Part shown: one piece after another, positions 1-5,451 of the stretch
How positions within the stretch are numbered: the first letter of the stretch is position 1
Layout: each line of letters begins with the position of its first letter
Assembly (NCBI GenBank): GCA_927798505.1
Contig: CAKMNE010000100.1
Span: 1-5,579 of the forward strand
From: an uncultured Bacteroidales bacterium
GTDB taxonomy: Bacteria; Bacteroidota; Bacteroidia; Bacteroidales; UBA932
Direction: 5' to 3'
DNA: 5,579 nt
Notes under the pieces: generated by a model
Told to the model about the DNA's origin: nothing
What the model saw: the letters and a program-made list of their open reading frames with translations, nothing else
The model's database searches: none
Made by a program: the position numbers and the translations under genes

Positions 1-296
1 GGGGCGACACTCCGGGTTACAGGCAGCACTTCAGCTATTCGCGGCTTCGCGCCATCGAGCTGCGCCGGGACGTGGCACGCTGCGCCAACACCGGCATTTC
101 CGGTTTCATAAACCAGAGGGGAGATGTAGTGAGCCAGAGCGGCTGGTGGGTTCCGGATGTACTTGAAAGCAAAGTAAATCTCAGCTCGGAGAAAACTTTC
201 TTCGCCACTTACGGTGATATTGTCGGCAGAGTTTGTACATTTGTATGTTTGATGCTGCTTGCCCTGCTGATAGTCAAGTCAATAACCAAGAAATGA
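1..296 (+). CDS. lnt: Apolipoprotein N-acyltransferase, C-terminal part (5' end outside window)
   Basis: The enzyme transfers an acyl chain from phospholipid to the N-terminal cysteine of lipoproteins, the last step of lipoprotein maturation in the inner membrane. Seen: an open frame from base 3 to the TGA at 294-296 gives 97 residues. It opens with GDTPGYRQHF, then RLRAIELRRDVARCANTGIS, the conserved segment that follows the catalytic cysteine in the nitrilase (CN-hydrolase) domain of Lnt. A hydrophobic stretch at fragment residues 76-92 followed by KSITKK fits the C-terminal membrane helix that anchors the domain. The catalytic Glu-Lys-Cys residues lie upstream of the window, so activity cannot be judged. 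A GTG at 72 is in frame, but the homology continues upstream of it, so it is not the start. The stop overlaps the coaD ATG by 4 nt (ATGA), suggesting translational coupling. Confidence 0.9.
   Translation, partial: GDTPGYRQHFSYSRLRAIELRRDVARCANTGISGFINQRGDVVSQSGWWVPDVLESKVNLSSEKTFFATYGDIVGRVCTFVCLMLLALLIVKSITKK
220..251 (+). promoter_or_regulatory. Candidate internal promoter for coaD, inside the 3' end of lnt
   Basis: Two perfect matches to the Bacteroides -7 consensus TAnnTTTG stand head to tail: TACATTTG at 236-243 and TATGTTTG at 244-251. A TTG at 220-222 lies 21 nt upstream of the second box (13 nt from the first), close to the usual spacing of about 19 nt. Transcription would start near 256-260, some 35 nt before the coaD ATG. 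The same bases encode the last Lnt membrane helix (TFVCLML), whose Phe, Val, Cys and Leu codons are T-rich, so coincidence is possible. Confidence 0.35.
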
Positions 297-766
297 AAAG
301 GATTGCCCTCTTTCCGGGATCGTTCGACCCCTTCACTGCCGGACACCTGAACATACTCAGGCGTGCGCTTTCCATGTTTGACGAAGTCGTAGTTGCAATC
401 GGTGTGAACCAGGACAAAAAGGGGTTCTATGACAACGACACCAGAAGGGACATCATCCTTCAGGCAACGCAAGGGATCCCGGGGGTGTCGGTAATAGAGT
501 ATGACGGACTGACCATAGATGTGTGCAGGCGCCTTGGCATACGCCATATCGTGCGAGGAGTGCGCAATATGCTGGACTTCGAGACCGAAAGGAGCATTGC
601 CGATGCAAACCGCCGCCTTGCTCCCGAAATCGAAACCATCATAATTCCTACCGCACAGGAATTCGCCCACATTTCTTCCAGTGCGGTCCGGGATTTGCTC
701 AGACATCACGGAGATACCTCAATGTTTGTCCCGGAAGGCGTAATTTTACCTGATTTCAATGCTTAA
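293..766 (+). CDS. coaD: Phosphopantetheine adenylyltransferase (PPAT)
   Basis: Cytoplasmic enzyme of coenzyme A synthesis: 4'-phosphopantetheine plus ATP gives dephospho-CoA and pyrophosphate. Seen: 157 residues, close to the 159 of E. coli CoaD. The N-terminal nucleotidyltransferase signature GSFDPFTAGH covers residues 9-18, with T15 and H18 of the T/HxGH motif. K42/K43, R88 and R91 in RGVRN, and ISSSAVR at 127-133 match the substrate- and ATP-contacting positions of the family. The ATG at 293 is chosen because MKRIALFPGSFDP is the normal family start; an in-frame TTG at 233 would add 20 residues lying inside lnt. The start shares ATGA with the lnt stop and has no Shine-Dalgarno site, fitting re-initiation or the internal promoter candidate. 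The stop overlaps the next gene by 8 nt. Identification is secure. Confidence 0.97.
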   Translation: MKRIALFPGSFDPFTAGHLNILRRALSMFDEVVVAIGVNQDKKGFYDNDTRRDIILQATQGIPGVSVIEYDGLTIDVCRRLGIRHIVRGVRNMLDFETERSIADANRRLAPEIETIIIPTAQEFAHISSSAVRDLLRHHGDTSMFVPEGVILPDFNA

Positions 767-1580
767 GAGAATTATCATATCGCTTACCGTCCTGCTCGTA
801 TCCCTGCAGATGTTCGGACAGCAGCTGGACTCCACCAAGCTGGCTCCTCTGGATTCCCTGCTAGAGAAGTACTATGCGGCAATGATCTTCGAAGAACTTC
901 CCGTTAAGTATGCGGAGTGCGACTTCCTCATCGAAAGCTGCACGGATTCCCTGGTGCGTCAGTGGGTGGGCACAAGAATTCTTCAACACTATATGCAGGA
1001 CCCTCCTCTGATGGGGGAGGAGGCGGTGGCTCTTTATCTTTATGACAAATGGTTCGCCAGCGGGAAAATCACGATTTCGGACGAGTGGATTGATTTTCAG
1101 GCGAAACTGTTCGCAGAGTTCAACCGCAGCAGCATGCTTGGAATGAAGGCTCCGGTGCTGATGATGTACTCCAATAATGAAGAGCTCACACGCGTGCCGC
1201 GTGCCGGCATAGTATCGGTTCTTTATTTTTACGACACCTCCTGCAGCAAGTGCAAACTCATCTCTCCTGTGCTGCCTCATCTTTTCGATGAGATCAACTT
1301 CCCGGTTACCCTCTTCGCCATATACACCGGGTCAGATGCCGAGGAGTGGCAGAACTTCATGCGTGACTTCACTTCCTCCAATCCTTATGTCACCGTTGTC
1401 CATCTTTCAGACCCGGAAATGGAATCCGATTATCAGAAGAAGTACGCTGTGACAGCCACCCCAAAGTTGTATTTCATCAGCCCGAAGGGAATAATCGAAG
1501 GCCGACGCCTGGATCTGGACTCCCTTTCGCAGCTGATTGCCATTTACGAGTCATATTCAGATTATGCCAAAGCAAAATAA
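759..1580 (+). CDS. Secreted thioredoxin-fold protein with N-terminal helical domain
   Basis: Probably a periplasmic thiol-disulfide protein of the TlpA/ResA-like type common in Bacteroidota; its substrate is unknown. Seen: 273 residues. The N-terminus is MLKR followed by a hydrophobic stretch (residues 5-18) and MFG-QQLD, a type I signal peptide with probable cleavage after G20; no lipobox cysteine follows. Residues 25-125 are rich in aromatic and acidic residues and probably helical, resembling the domains (such as DUF5106) that precede thioredoxin modules in this phylum; this resemblance is from memory. Residues 130-268 form the thioredoxin module: strand SVLYFYD, the redox motif C162-S-K-C165, and the cis-proline loop TATPKLYF with P235. 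The start overlaps the coaD stop by 8 nt, and the stop lies 17 nt inside the next gene. Thioredoxin fold is well supported; the precise role is not. Confidence 0.85.
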   Translation: MLKRIIISLTVLLVSLQMFGQQLDSTKLAPLDSLLEKYYAAMIFEELPVKYAECDFLIESCTDSLVRQWVGTRILQHYMQDPPLMGEEAVALYLYDKWFASGKITISDEWIDFQAKLFAEFNRSSMLGMKAPVLMMYSNNEELTRVPRAGIVSVLYFYDTSCSKCKLISPVLPHLFDEINFPVTLFAIYTGSDAEEWQNFMRDFTSSNPYVTVVHLSDPEMESDYQKKYAVTATPKLYFISPKGIIEGRRLDLDSLSQLIAIYESYSDYAKAK

Positions 1581-1794
1581 CACTCCCGCCATCGACCCTT
1601 TGTACCTGGCAAAGGAAAGGGCTGCGCTGAAGCGTTGCCACCGCAAAACCATCAATTTCAATCAGAGGGAACTCTCTGTGATTGAGGAGTATTGCCGTAT
1701 CAACAAAATTAGCGCAAAAGGTCCTATGATGCGCAGGATAATTATGGAAAAATTGCTGGGAGAGATGGGCCAGAATCCTCCGAGCCTGTTCTAG
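1564..1794 (+). CDS. Small basic protein, possible ribbon-helix-helix DNA-binding protein
   Basis: I do not recognise a named family. Seen: 76 residues from the ATG at 1564; an in-frame TTG at 1537 would add 9 residues deeper inside the upstream gene and is less likely. Residues 1-26 look polar and flexible. Residues 27-34 (RKTINFNQ) could form a beta strand, 36-47 (ELSVIEEYCRIN) a helix, 48-53 a turn ending in glycine, and 54-66 (PMMRRIIMEKLLG) a second helix. This order and spacing resemble ribbon-helix-helix repressors such as the Arc/CopG/MetJ class. The tail NPPSLF is short and hydrophobic. It overlaps the thioredoxin-like gene by 17 nt, so it should be translated from the same mRNA, and its TAG stop shares CTAG with the stop of ung on the other strand. 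A real gene is likely given the tight packing; the DNA-binding role is inference. Confidence 0.7.
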   Translation: MPKQNNTPAIDPLYLAKERAALKRCHRKTINFNQRELSVIEEYCRINKISAKGPMMRRIIMEKLLGEMGQNPPSLF

Positions 1795-2459
1795 AGCCTC
1801 CAGTCTATAGGTTGAAGACCACGGCTCTGCAGCCAGTTGTTGGCCTGGGAAAAAGGTCTGCTCCCGAAGAATGCACCCCTTGCCAGAGGGGATGGATGCG
1901 CCGCCTCAAGTATGAGGTGGCGTTTGCCGTCAATCAGCGGGGCCTTGCTTCTTGCGAAATTGCCCCATAACATGAATACCACTCCCTCGCAGCGCTCGCT
2001 GATTGTCCTGATGACGGCATCGGTAAACTCTTCCCATCCTATTCTGCTGTGCGAAGCGGCCTGCCCTGCGCGCACTGTCAGGATTGCGTTGAGAAGCAGC
2101 ACTCCCTGCCTTGCCCAATTCTCCAGGTTTGGGCTTCCTGACATCCGTATTCCCAAATCCTGCTCGGCTTCCTTGAAAATGTTCCTCAGCGATGGCGGAG
2201 CCGGTACTCCGTCAGGTACGGAGAAGGACAGACCCATTGCCTGACCCGGTCCGTGGTAGGGGTCCTGCCCCAGAATCACCACTTTGACCTTGTCCAGAGG
2301 GGTGAGCTCGAAGGCCCTGAAAATCCGGTTCCCCGGAGGGTATATGATCTTGCCTTCCGCCTTCTCGCGGTGCAGGAAGGCGACAAGCTCTGCAAAGTAG
2401 TTCTTGTCGAACTCGCTTTGCAGAGCTTCTTTCCAGCTATTTTCTATCCTAACGTTCAA
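1791..2459 (-). CDS. ung: Uracil-DNA glycosylase, family 1
   Basis: Removes uracil from DNA, arising from cytosine deamination or dUTP incorporation, as the first step of base excision repair in the cytoplasm. Seen: 222 residues, normal for the family. The water-activating motif GQDPYH is at 64-69 (D66), the uracil-reading LLLN at 121-124 (N124), and the DNA-intercalating HPSPL loop at 188-192 (H188); F78 fits the stacking phenylalanine. The start is a TTG at 2459-2457. No in-frame ATG lies between the upstream stop codon at 2474-2472 and this TTG, and the resulting [13 protein letters not shown] matches the family N-terminus. It begins inside the last codons of lon (11-nt overlap) with no Shine-Dalgarno site, so translation is probably coupled to lon. 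The 3' end overlaps the convergent small gene by 4 nt. Confidence 0.96.
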   Translation of the reverse strand: MNVRIENSWKEALQSEFDKNYFAELVAFLHREKAEGKIIYPPGNRIFRAFELTPLDKVKVVILGQDPYHGPGQAMGLSFSVPDGVPAPPSLRNIFKEAEQDLGIRMSGSPNLENWARQGVLLLNAILTVRAGQAASHSRIGWEEFTDAVIRTISERCEGVVFMLWGNFARSKAPLIDGKRHLILEAAHPSPLARGAFFGSRPFSQANNWLQSRGLQPIDWRL

Positions 2460-4854
2460 AGATGAATGATATTACGTCCTGAATGTCCTTTACATAATGG
2501 AATTCCAGGCCTTTCACATAAATCTCCTTGATGTCTTCGACATCCTTGCGGTTGTCCTCGCTGATGACTATGGTCTTCACACCGGCTCTCTTGGCTGCAA
2601 GAATCTTCTCCTTGATGCCTCCGACCGGGAGAACTTTGCCGCGCAGCGTCATCTCTCCTGTCATCGCAATATGAGGACGTACTGCTTCACCCCTGAGGGC
2701 GCTGACCATAGAGCTGACCATAGTGATACCTGCGGAAGGACCATCCTTAGGGGTCGCGCCTTCCGGTACATGCACATGTATGTCCTTCTTTGCGAAGTCC
2801 TCGGCGCTGAGTTTCGCCAGCTGCGGGTGAGCCTTGATGTACTGATAGGCTATGGTAGCGGATTCCTTCATAACGTCACCGAGGTTTCCGGTCATGGAAA
2901 GTACTCCCTTGCCTTCGGATATGGAGCTCTCTATGAAGAGTATTTCACCTCCCATCTGGGTCCAGGCAAGTCCCGTTACGACTCCCACGCCTTCGTTGCC
3001 CTGCTGCTTGTCGTGCATTGCCGTAGGCAGACCAAGGTATTCCTTGAGGTGCTCTGGCTTGATGGTGGAAGGATAAGTCTCGTCCATGGCGATTTTCTTC
3101 GCGGTCACACGGGCAATCTTTGCGATTTGCTTCTCCAGATTGCGCACACCTGATTCGTGGGTGTACTGGTCAATGATCTGGGCAAGTGCCTGATTGCTGA
3201 TTTTCAGCGCCTTCTTGTCAATGCCGTGCTCTTCGAGCTGCTTAGGCACGAGGTACTTCTTTGCAATCTCCATCTTTTCCTCCGCGAGGTAACCGCTGAC
3301 ATTGATAATCTCCATTCTGTCCAGCAGGGCTGGCTGAATAGGGGATATGCTGTTGGCGGTAGTGATGAAGAGAACATTGGACAGGTCGTAGTCAATGTCC
3401 AGATAATTGTCGTGGAAACTGCCGTTCTGCTCAGGGTCGAGCGCTTCCAGCAAAGCGGAAGACGGGTCACCCTTGAAGTCTGACGAAAGCTTGTCGATTT
3501 CGTCAAGCACGATTACCGGGTTTGATGTGCCGGCCTTGTTGATGCCGTTCAGGATTCGGCCCGGCAGGGCTCCCACATAGGTCTTGCGGTGTCCGCGGAT
3601 TTCCGCCTCGTCGTGCATGCCGCCCAGGGCAATACGCACATACTTGCGTCCAAGGGCCCTGGCTATTGATTTTCCGAGGCTCGTTTTTCCGACTCCCGGA
3701 GGGCCGTAGAGGCAGAGAATAGGGGATTTCATATTTCCCTTCAATTTCAGCACGGCAAGGTACTCGATGATGCGGTCCTTGATGGTGTCAAGACCGAAAT
3801 GGTCTTCATCCAGCACTTTCTTGGCGTGTTTCAGATCGAGGTTGTCCTTGGACATGTCTCCCCAAGGAAGGTCCAGCATAAACTCTATATAGTTGTACTG
3901 TACGGAGTAGTCCGGGGAGTTCGGGTTGTATTTCTCCAGTTTGGAGAGTTCCTTCTCGAAAGTCTTTGCGACGCTCTCCGGCCAGTTCTTGGCGGCAGCC
4001 CTTTCGCGGAAGCGTTCGAACTCTTCGTCGCCGTCCATACCAAGCTCCTCCTGGATGGTGCGGAGCTGGTTGTTGAGGTAGTATTCCCTCTGCTGCTGAT
4101 CGATTTCCTGCTTTACCTTGAGGTTGATTTCCTGCTTGAGGTTGGTGAGCTGAAGCTGGCCGTCAAGTATGACAAGGAGTTTCATAGCCCTTGCCTTGAC
4201 GTCATCGTACTGCAGCAGGTCTATCTTGCCTTCGAAATTCTCCACATCCACGGTAGTGGCAATGAAGTTCACAAGGAAAGGGAAATTGTCTATGCTGCGC
4301 ATAGCTCCGATGGCTTCCTTGGCGGCCATGTTGGAATTTGCCATTATCTGGCTGGCCTTGTCCTTGATGGTGGACGCTATGCCCTTGAGGTCGGTGCTGT
4401 TCTCCTTGGTGATTATGTCATCCAGATAGCGCACTATGCCCTTGATATACGGGTCGTAATCCACAACTGTCAGCAGCTCGATACGCTTGATGCTCTGAAG
4501 TATGGCAGTGACCGTGCCGTCCGGCATGTCAAGGGTCTTGATGACCTTGGCAACGGTACCGAAGCGGTAGAGGTCTTCCTCTCCCGGTTCTTCCACATTC
4601 ACATCGAGCTGAGGCACCGCACCTATGAAAGTGCCGTGCTTTTCGGCATCAGCGATGAGTCTTTTGGACTTCTCGCGTCCTATGGTAATAGGGTATATGG
4701 TGCCCGGAAACAACACCACGTTTCTCAATGCTAGAATCGGAATTGTCTCGGGAAGTTCGCTTTCGTCAATTTTAGGCAGACCCTCACCCTGAAGCACAGG
4801 GATTACGCTGATTTCAGCGCCAGCGGGGAACAGTAATTCGTCGTTCTTTATCAT
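2449..4854 (-). CDS. lon: ATP-dependent protease Lon (LonA type)
   Basis: Cytoplasmic hexameric AAA+ protease that unfolds and degrades misfolded and regulatory proteins. Seen: 801 residues, full length for LonA. The N-terminal substrate-binding domain runs from about 36 ([16 protein letters not shown]) to 240, followed by a charged coiled-coil region at 240-310. The ATPase module has Walker A GPPGVGKT at 384-391, Walker B VIVLDEID at 447-454, sensor residues in FITTAN and the arginine finger R513 in LLDRME. The protease domain starts near 620. Catalytic S707 lies in PKDGPSAG and K750 in GGIKEK, 43 residues apart as in the E. coli Ser-Lys dyad. The ATG at 4854-4852 is preceded by AT-rich sequence without a Shine-Dalgarno site. 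It heads a lon-ung unit and is divergent from the HU gene across a 161-bp promoter region. No CIRCE element is visible. No defect is seen. Confidence 0.98.
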   Translation of the reverse strand: MIKNDELLFPAGAEISVIPVLQGEGLPKIDESELPETIPILALRNVVLFPGTIYPITIGREKSKRLIADAEKHGTFIGAVPQLDVNVEEPGEEDLYRFGTVAKVIKTLDMPDGTVTAILQSIKRIELLTVVDYDPYIKGIVRYLDDIITKENSTDLKGIASTIKDKASQIMANSNMAAKEAIGAMRSIDNFPFLVNFIATTVDVENFEGKIDLLQYDDVKARAMKLLVILDGQLQLTNLKQEINLKVKQEIDQQQREYYLNNQLRTIQEELGMDGDEEFERFRERAAAKNWPESVAKTFEKELSKLEKYNPNSPDYSVQYNYIEFMLDLPWGDMSKDNLDLKHAKKVLDEDHFGLDTIKDRIIEYLAVLKLKGNMKSPILCLYGPPGVGKTSLGKSIARALGRKYVRIALGGMHDEAEIRGHRKTYVGALPGRILNGINKAGTSNPVIVLDEIDKLSSDFKGDPSSALLEALDPEQNGSFHDNYLDIDYDLSNVLFITTANSISPIQPALLDRMEIINVSGYLAEEKMEIAKKYLVPKQLEEHGIDKKALKISNQALAQIIDQYTHESGVRNLEKQIAKIARVTAKKIAMDETYPSTIKPEHLKEYLGLPTAMHDKQQGNEGVGVVTGLAWTQMGGEILFIESSISEGKGVLSMTGNLGDVMKESATIAYQYIKAHPQLAKLSAEDFAKKDIHVHVPEGATPKDGPSAGITMVSSMVSALRGEAVRPHIAMTGEMTLRGKVLPVGGIKEKILAAKRAGVKTIVISEDNRKDVEDIKEIYVKGLEFHYVKDIQDVISFIFER

Positions 4855-4873
4855 ATAGTGTCAAAATGTCAGT

Positions 4874-4913
4874 ATAAACAATTCGTTTATCTTGGTCAAT
4901 CTTCGTGCCAAGA
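4874..4913. repeat. Two adjacent short inverted repeats in the lon leader
   Basis: ATAAAC at 4874-4879 pairs with GTTTAT at 4885-4890 across a 5-nt loop. TCTTGG at 4890-4895 pairs with CCAAGA at 4908-4913 across 12 nt. Both lie between the candidate lon -7 box (4926-4933) and the lon start codon, so they would be in the lon 5' untranslated RNA or just downstream of the start site. They could be operator half-sites or weak hairpins. Six-base arms in AT-rich DNA also arise by chance, and they match no operator I know. Confidence 0.25.
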
Positions 4914-4925
4914 GAATGCAACTGA

Positions 4926-4933
4926 CAAAAATA
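4926..4933 (-). promoter_or_regulatory. Candidate lon promoter, Bacteroides-type -7 box
   Basis: Read on the minus strand the box is TATTTTTG, a perfect TAnnTTTG. It lies about 72 nt upstream of the lon ATG, giving a leader of roughly 65 nt. No TTG is found at the expected -33 position (near 4953-4955), so the promoter may be weak or need an activator. It is identical to the HU-side box and points away from it. Confidence 0.5.
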
Positions 4934-4954
4934 CAATAATTACTGCGATGCGTA

Positions 4955-4984
4955 TTGGTTTCTTGAAAAAAAACCTTATTTTTG
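4955..4984 (+). promoter_or_regulatory. Probable HU-gene promoter, Bacteroides-type -33/-7
   Basis: The -7 box TATTTTTG at 4977-4984 matches TAnnTTTG, and ATTG with TTG at 4955-4957 serves as -33 with a 19-nt spacer, the usual arrangement. A run of eight A at 4966-4973 lies in the spacer. Transcription should start near 4990, giving a leader of about 25 nt that is A-rich before the ATG at 5016. It probably drives HU and the 29-residue gene up to the hairpin at 5412. Confidence 0.7.
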
Positions 4985-5015
4985 CAGTCCAATTAAAAAA
5001 CTTAGAAAGAAAGAT

Positions 5016-5294
5016 ATGACAAAGGCAGACATCGTTAATGAGATTGCGAAGGCAACCGGTCTTGAGAAGAATACGGTTCTCGTAGTTGTAGAATCTTTTA
5101 TGGGTAGCGTAAAGAAGTCGCTTTCAAAGGGAAATCCTGTATATCTTCGTGGATTCGGCAGCTTCATCATCAAGCATCGTGCAGCTAAGACCGCTCAGAA
5201 TATTACTAAGAAAACTACAATGGTAATTCCTGAGCACGATATTCCAGCTTTCAAGCCATCCGACGAGTTTGTTGAAATGGTTCAGGGTGAATAA
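5016..5294 (+). CDS. HU/IHF-family DNA-binding protein
   Basis: Small nucleoid protein that binds and bends DNA as a dimer. Seen: 92 residues, normal length. The N-terminal helical part (3-38, TKADIVNEIAKATGLEK) is followed by the signature strand VYLRGFGSFIIK at 42-53, the basic arm at 54-78 (RAAKTAQN) and the closing IPAFKPSDEF at 76-85. At the arm tip, the proline that intercalates into DNA in E. coli HU (position 63, in NPxTG) is isoleucine here (N62-I63-T64); I recall the same replacement in other Bacteroidota HU proteins. The ATG follows an A-rich leader (AGAAAGAAAGAT) rather than a true Shine-Dalgarno site. The gene looks more A+T-rich than lon or the left run, fitting high expression. 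It is followed after 19 nt by the 29-residue gene. Whether it acts as a homodimer or pairs with another HU cannot be told. Confidence 0.96.
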   Translation: MTKADIVNEIAKATGLEKNTVLVVVESFMGSVKKSLSKGNPVYLRGFGSFIIKHRAAKTAQNITKKTTMVIPEHDIPAFKPSDEFVEMVQGE

Positions 5295-5313
5295 TTTTTA
5301 AACTATTATTGAT

Positions 5314-5403
5314 ATGCCAAACGGTAAGAAGCATAAGCGCCACAAGATGGCGACACACAAGCGCAAGAAGCGTTTGCGTAAGAACAGACATAAGAAAAAG
5401 TAA
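5314..5403 (+). CDS. 29-residue basic protein of AURKAIP1/COX24 (mS38/bS22) type, probable ribosomal protein
   Basis: Probably a small-subunit ribosomal protein. Seen: ATG at 5314 to TAA at 5401-5403. Of 29 residues, 11 are Lys, 5 Arg and 4 His, none is acidic, and the start is MPNGKKHKRHKM. The pattern KM-x-x-HK-x-KKRLRKNR fits the COX24 C-terminal motif shared by yeast Cox24 and human AURKAIP1 (mitochondrial mS38) and by mycobacterial bS22; I recall near-identical short proteins across Bacteroidota. In those ribosomes the protein sits near helix 44 and the decoding region. It lies 19 nt after HU with no promoter match between, so it is probably co-transcribed with HU, and it is followed at once by an intrinsic-terminator-like hairpin. 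The leader is AT-rich with no Shine-Dalgarno site. Its size lets automated gene finders miss it. Family assignment is likely; ribosome membership in this organism is inferred. Confidence 0.85.
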   Translation: MPNGKKHKRHKMATHKRKKRLRKNRHKKK

Positions 5404-5408
5404 GTCGC

Positions 5409-5415
5409 AGGAGGT
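5409..5415 (+). promoter_or_regulatory. Perfect Shine-Dalgarno-like AGGAGGT overlapping the hairpin stem
   Basis: AGGAGGT is fully complementary to the 16S anti-Shine-Dalgarno core, which is unusual beside genes that otherwise lack such sites. No start codon lies within 5-12 nt; the next ATG is rng at 5452. Its last four bases form the 5' edge of the hairpin at 5412, so it may simply be part of the stem, or it may be masked or displayed depending on folding. Confidence 0.25.
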
Positions 5416-5446
5416 CCGCGGGAGATCCGTCGGACCTTTTTGTTTT
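5412..5446 (+). terminator. Intrinsic terminator-like hairpin between the 29-residue gene and rng
   Basis: AGGTCCG at 5412-5418 pairs with CGGACCT at 5431-5437. CGG at 5419-5421 pairs with CCG at 5427-5429 with one bulged T (5430) and a GAGAT loop, giving ten base pairs, mostly G-C. A T-rich tract (TTTTTGTTTT) follows to 5446. This is a canonical Rho-independent terminator starting 8 nt after the stop codon. It ends only 5 nt before the rng ATG, leaving no room for a separate rng promoter, so it may act as a partial terminator or attenuator. Confidence 0.8.
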
Positions 5447-5451
5447 GTCCA

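Noticed and set aside
233..292. Upstream TTG start extending CoaD by 20 residues
   Set aside because: The extension lies inside lnt and is not family-like, while the ATG at 293 gives the standard CoaD N-terminus.
209..709. Minus-strand open frame of 166 codons opposite coaD
   Set aside because: coaD on the + strand has full catalytic motifs and the opposite frame has no recognisable feature.
1704..1711. Perfect minus-strand -7 box TAATTTTG inside the small gene
   Set aside because: It would drive only antisense RNA into the thioredoxin-like gene and I noted no -33 support. It shows that single TAnnTTTG matches occur by chance in coding DNA.
2497..3153. Open frame of 218 codons on the + strand opposite the lon protease domain
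   Set aside because: Antisense shadow of lon; the composition is erratic and there is no recognisable domain or promoter.
3799..4734. Long + strand open frame (311 codons) antisense to lon
   Set aside because: It lies wholly opposite a strongly conserved lon coding region, resembles no family, and is explained by lon codon use leaving the opposite frame free of stops.
4976..5173. Minus-strand 65-codon open frame overlapping the HU gene and its promoter
   Set aside because: It is opposite a well-conserved HU gene and would overlap the promoter region; no family resemblance.
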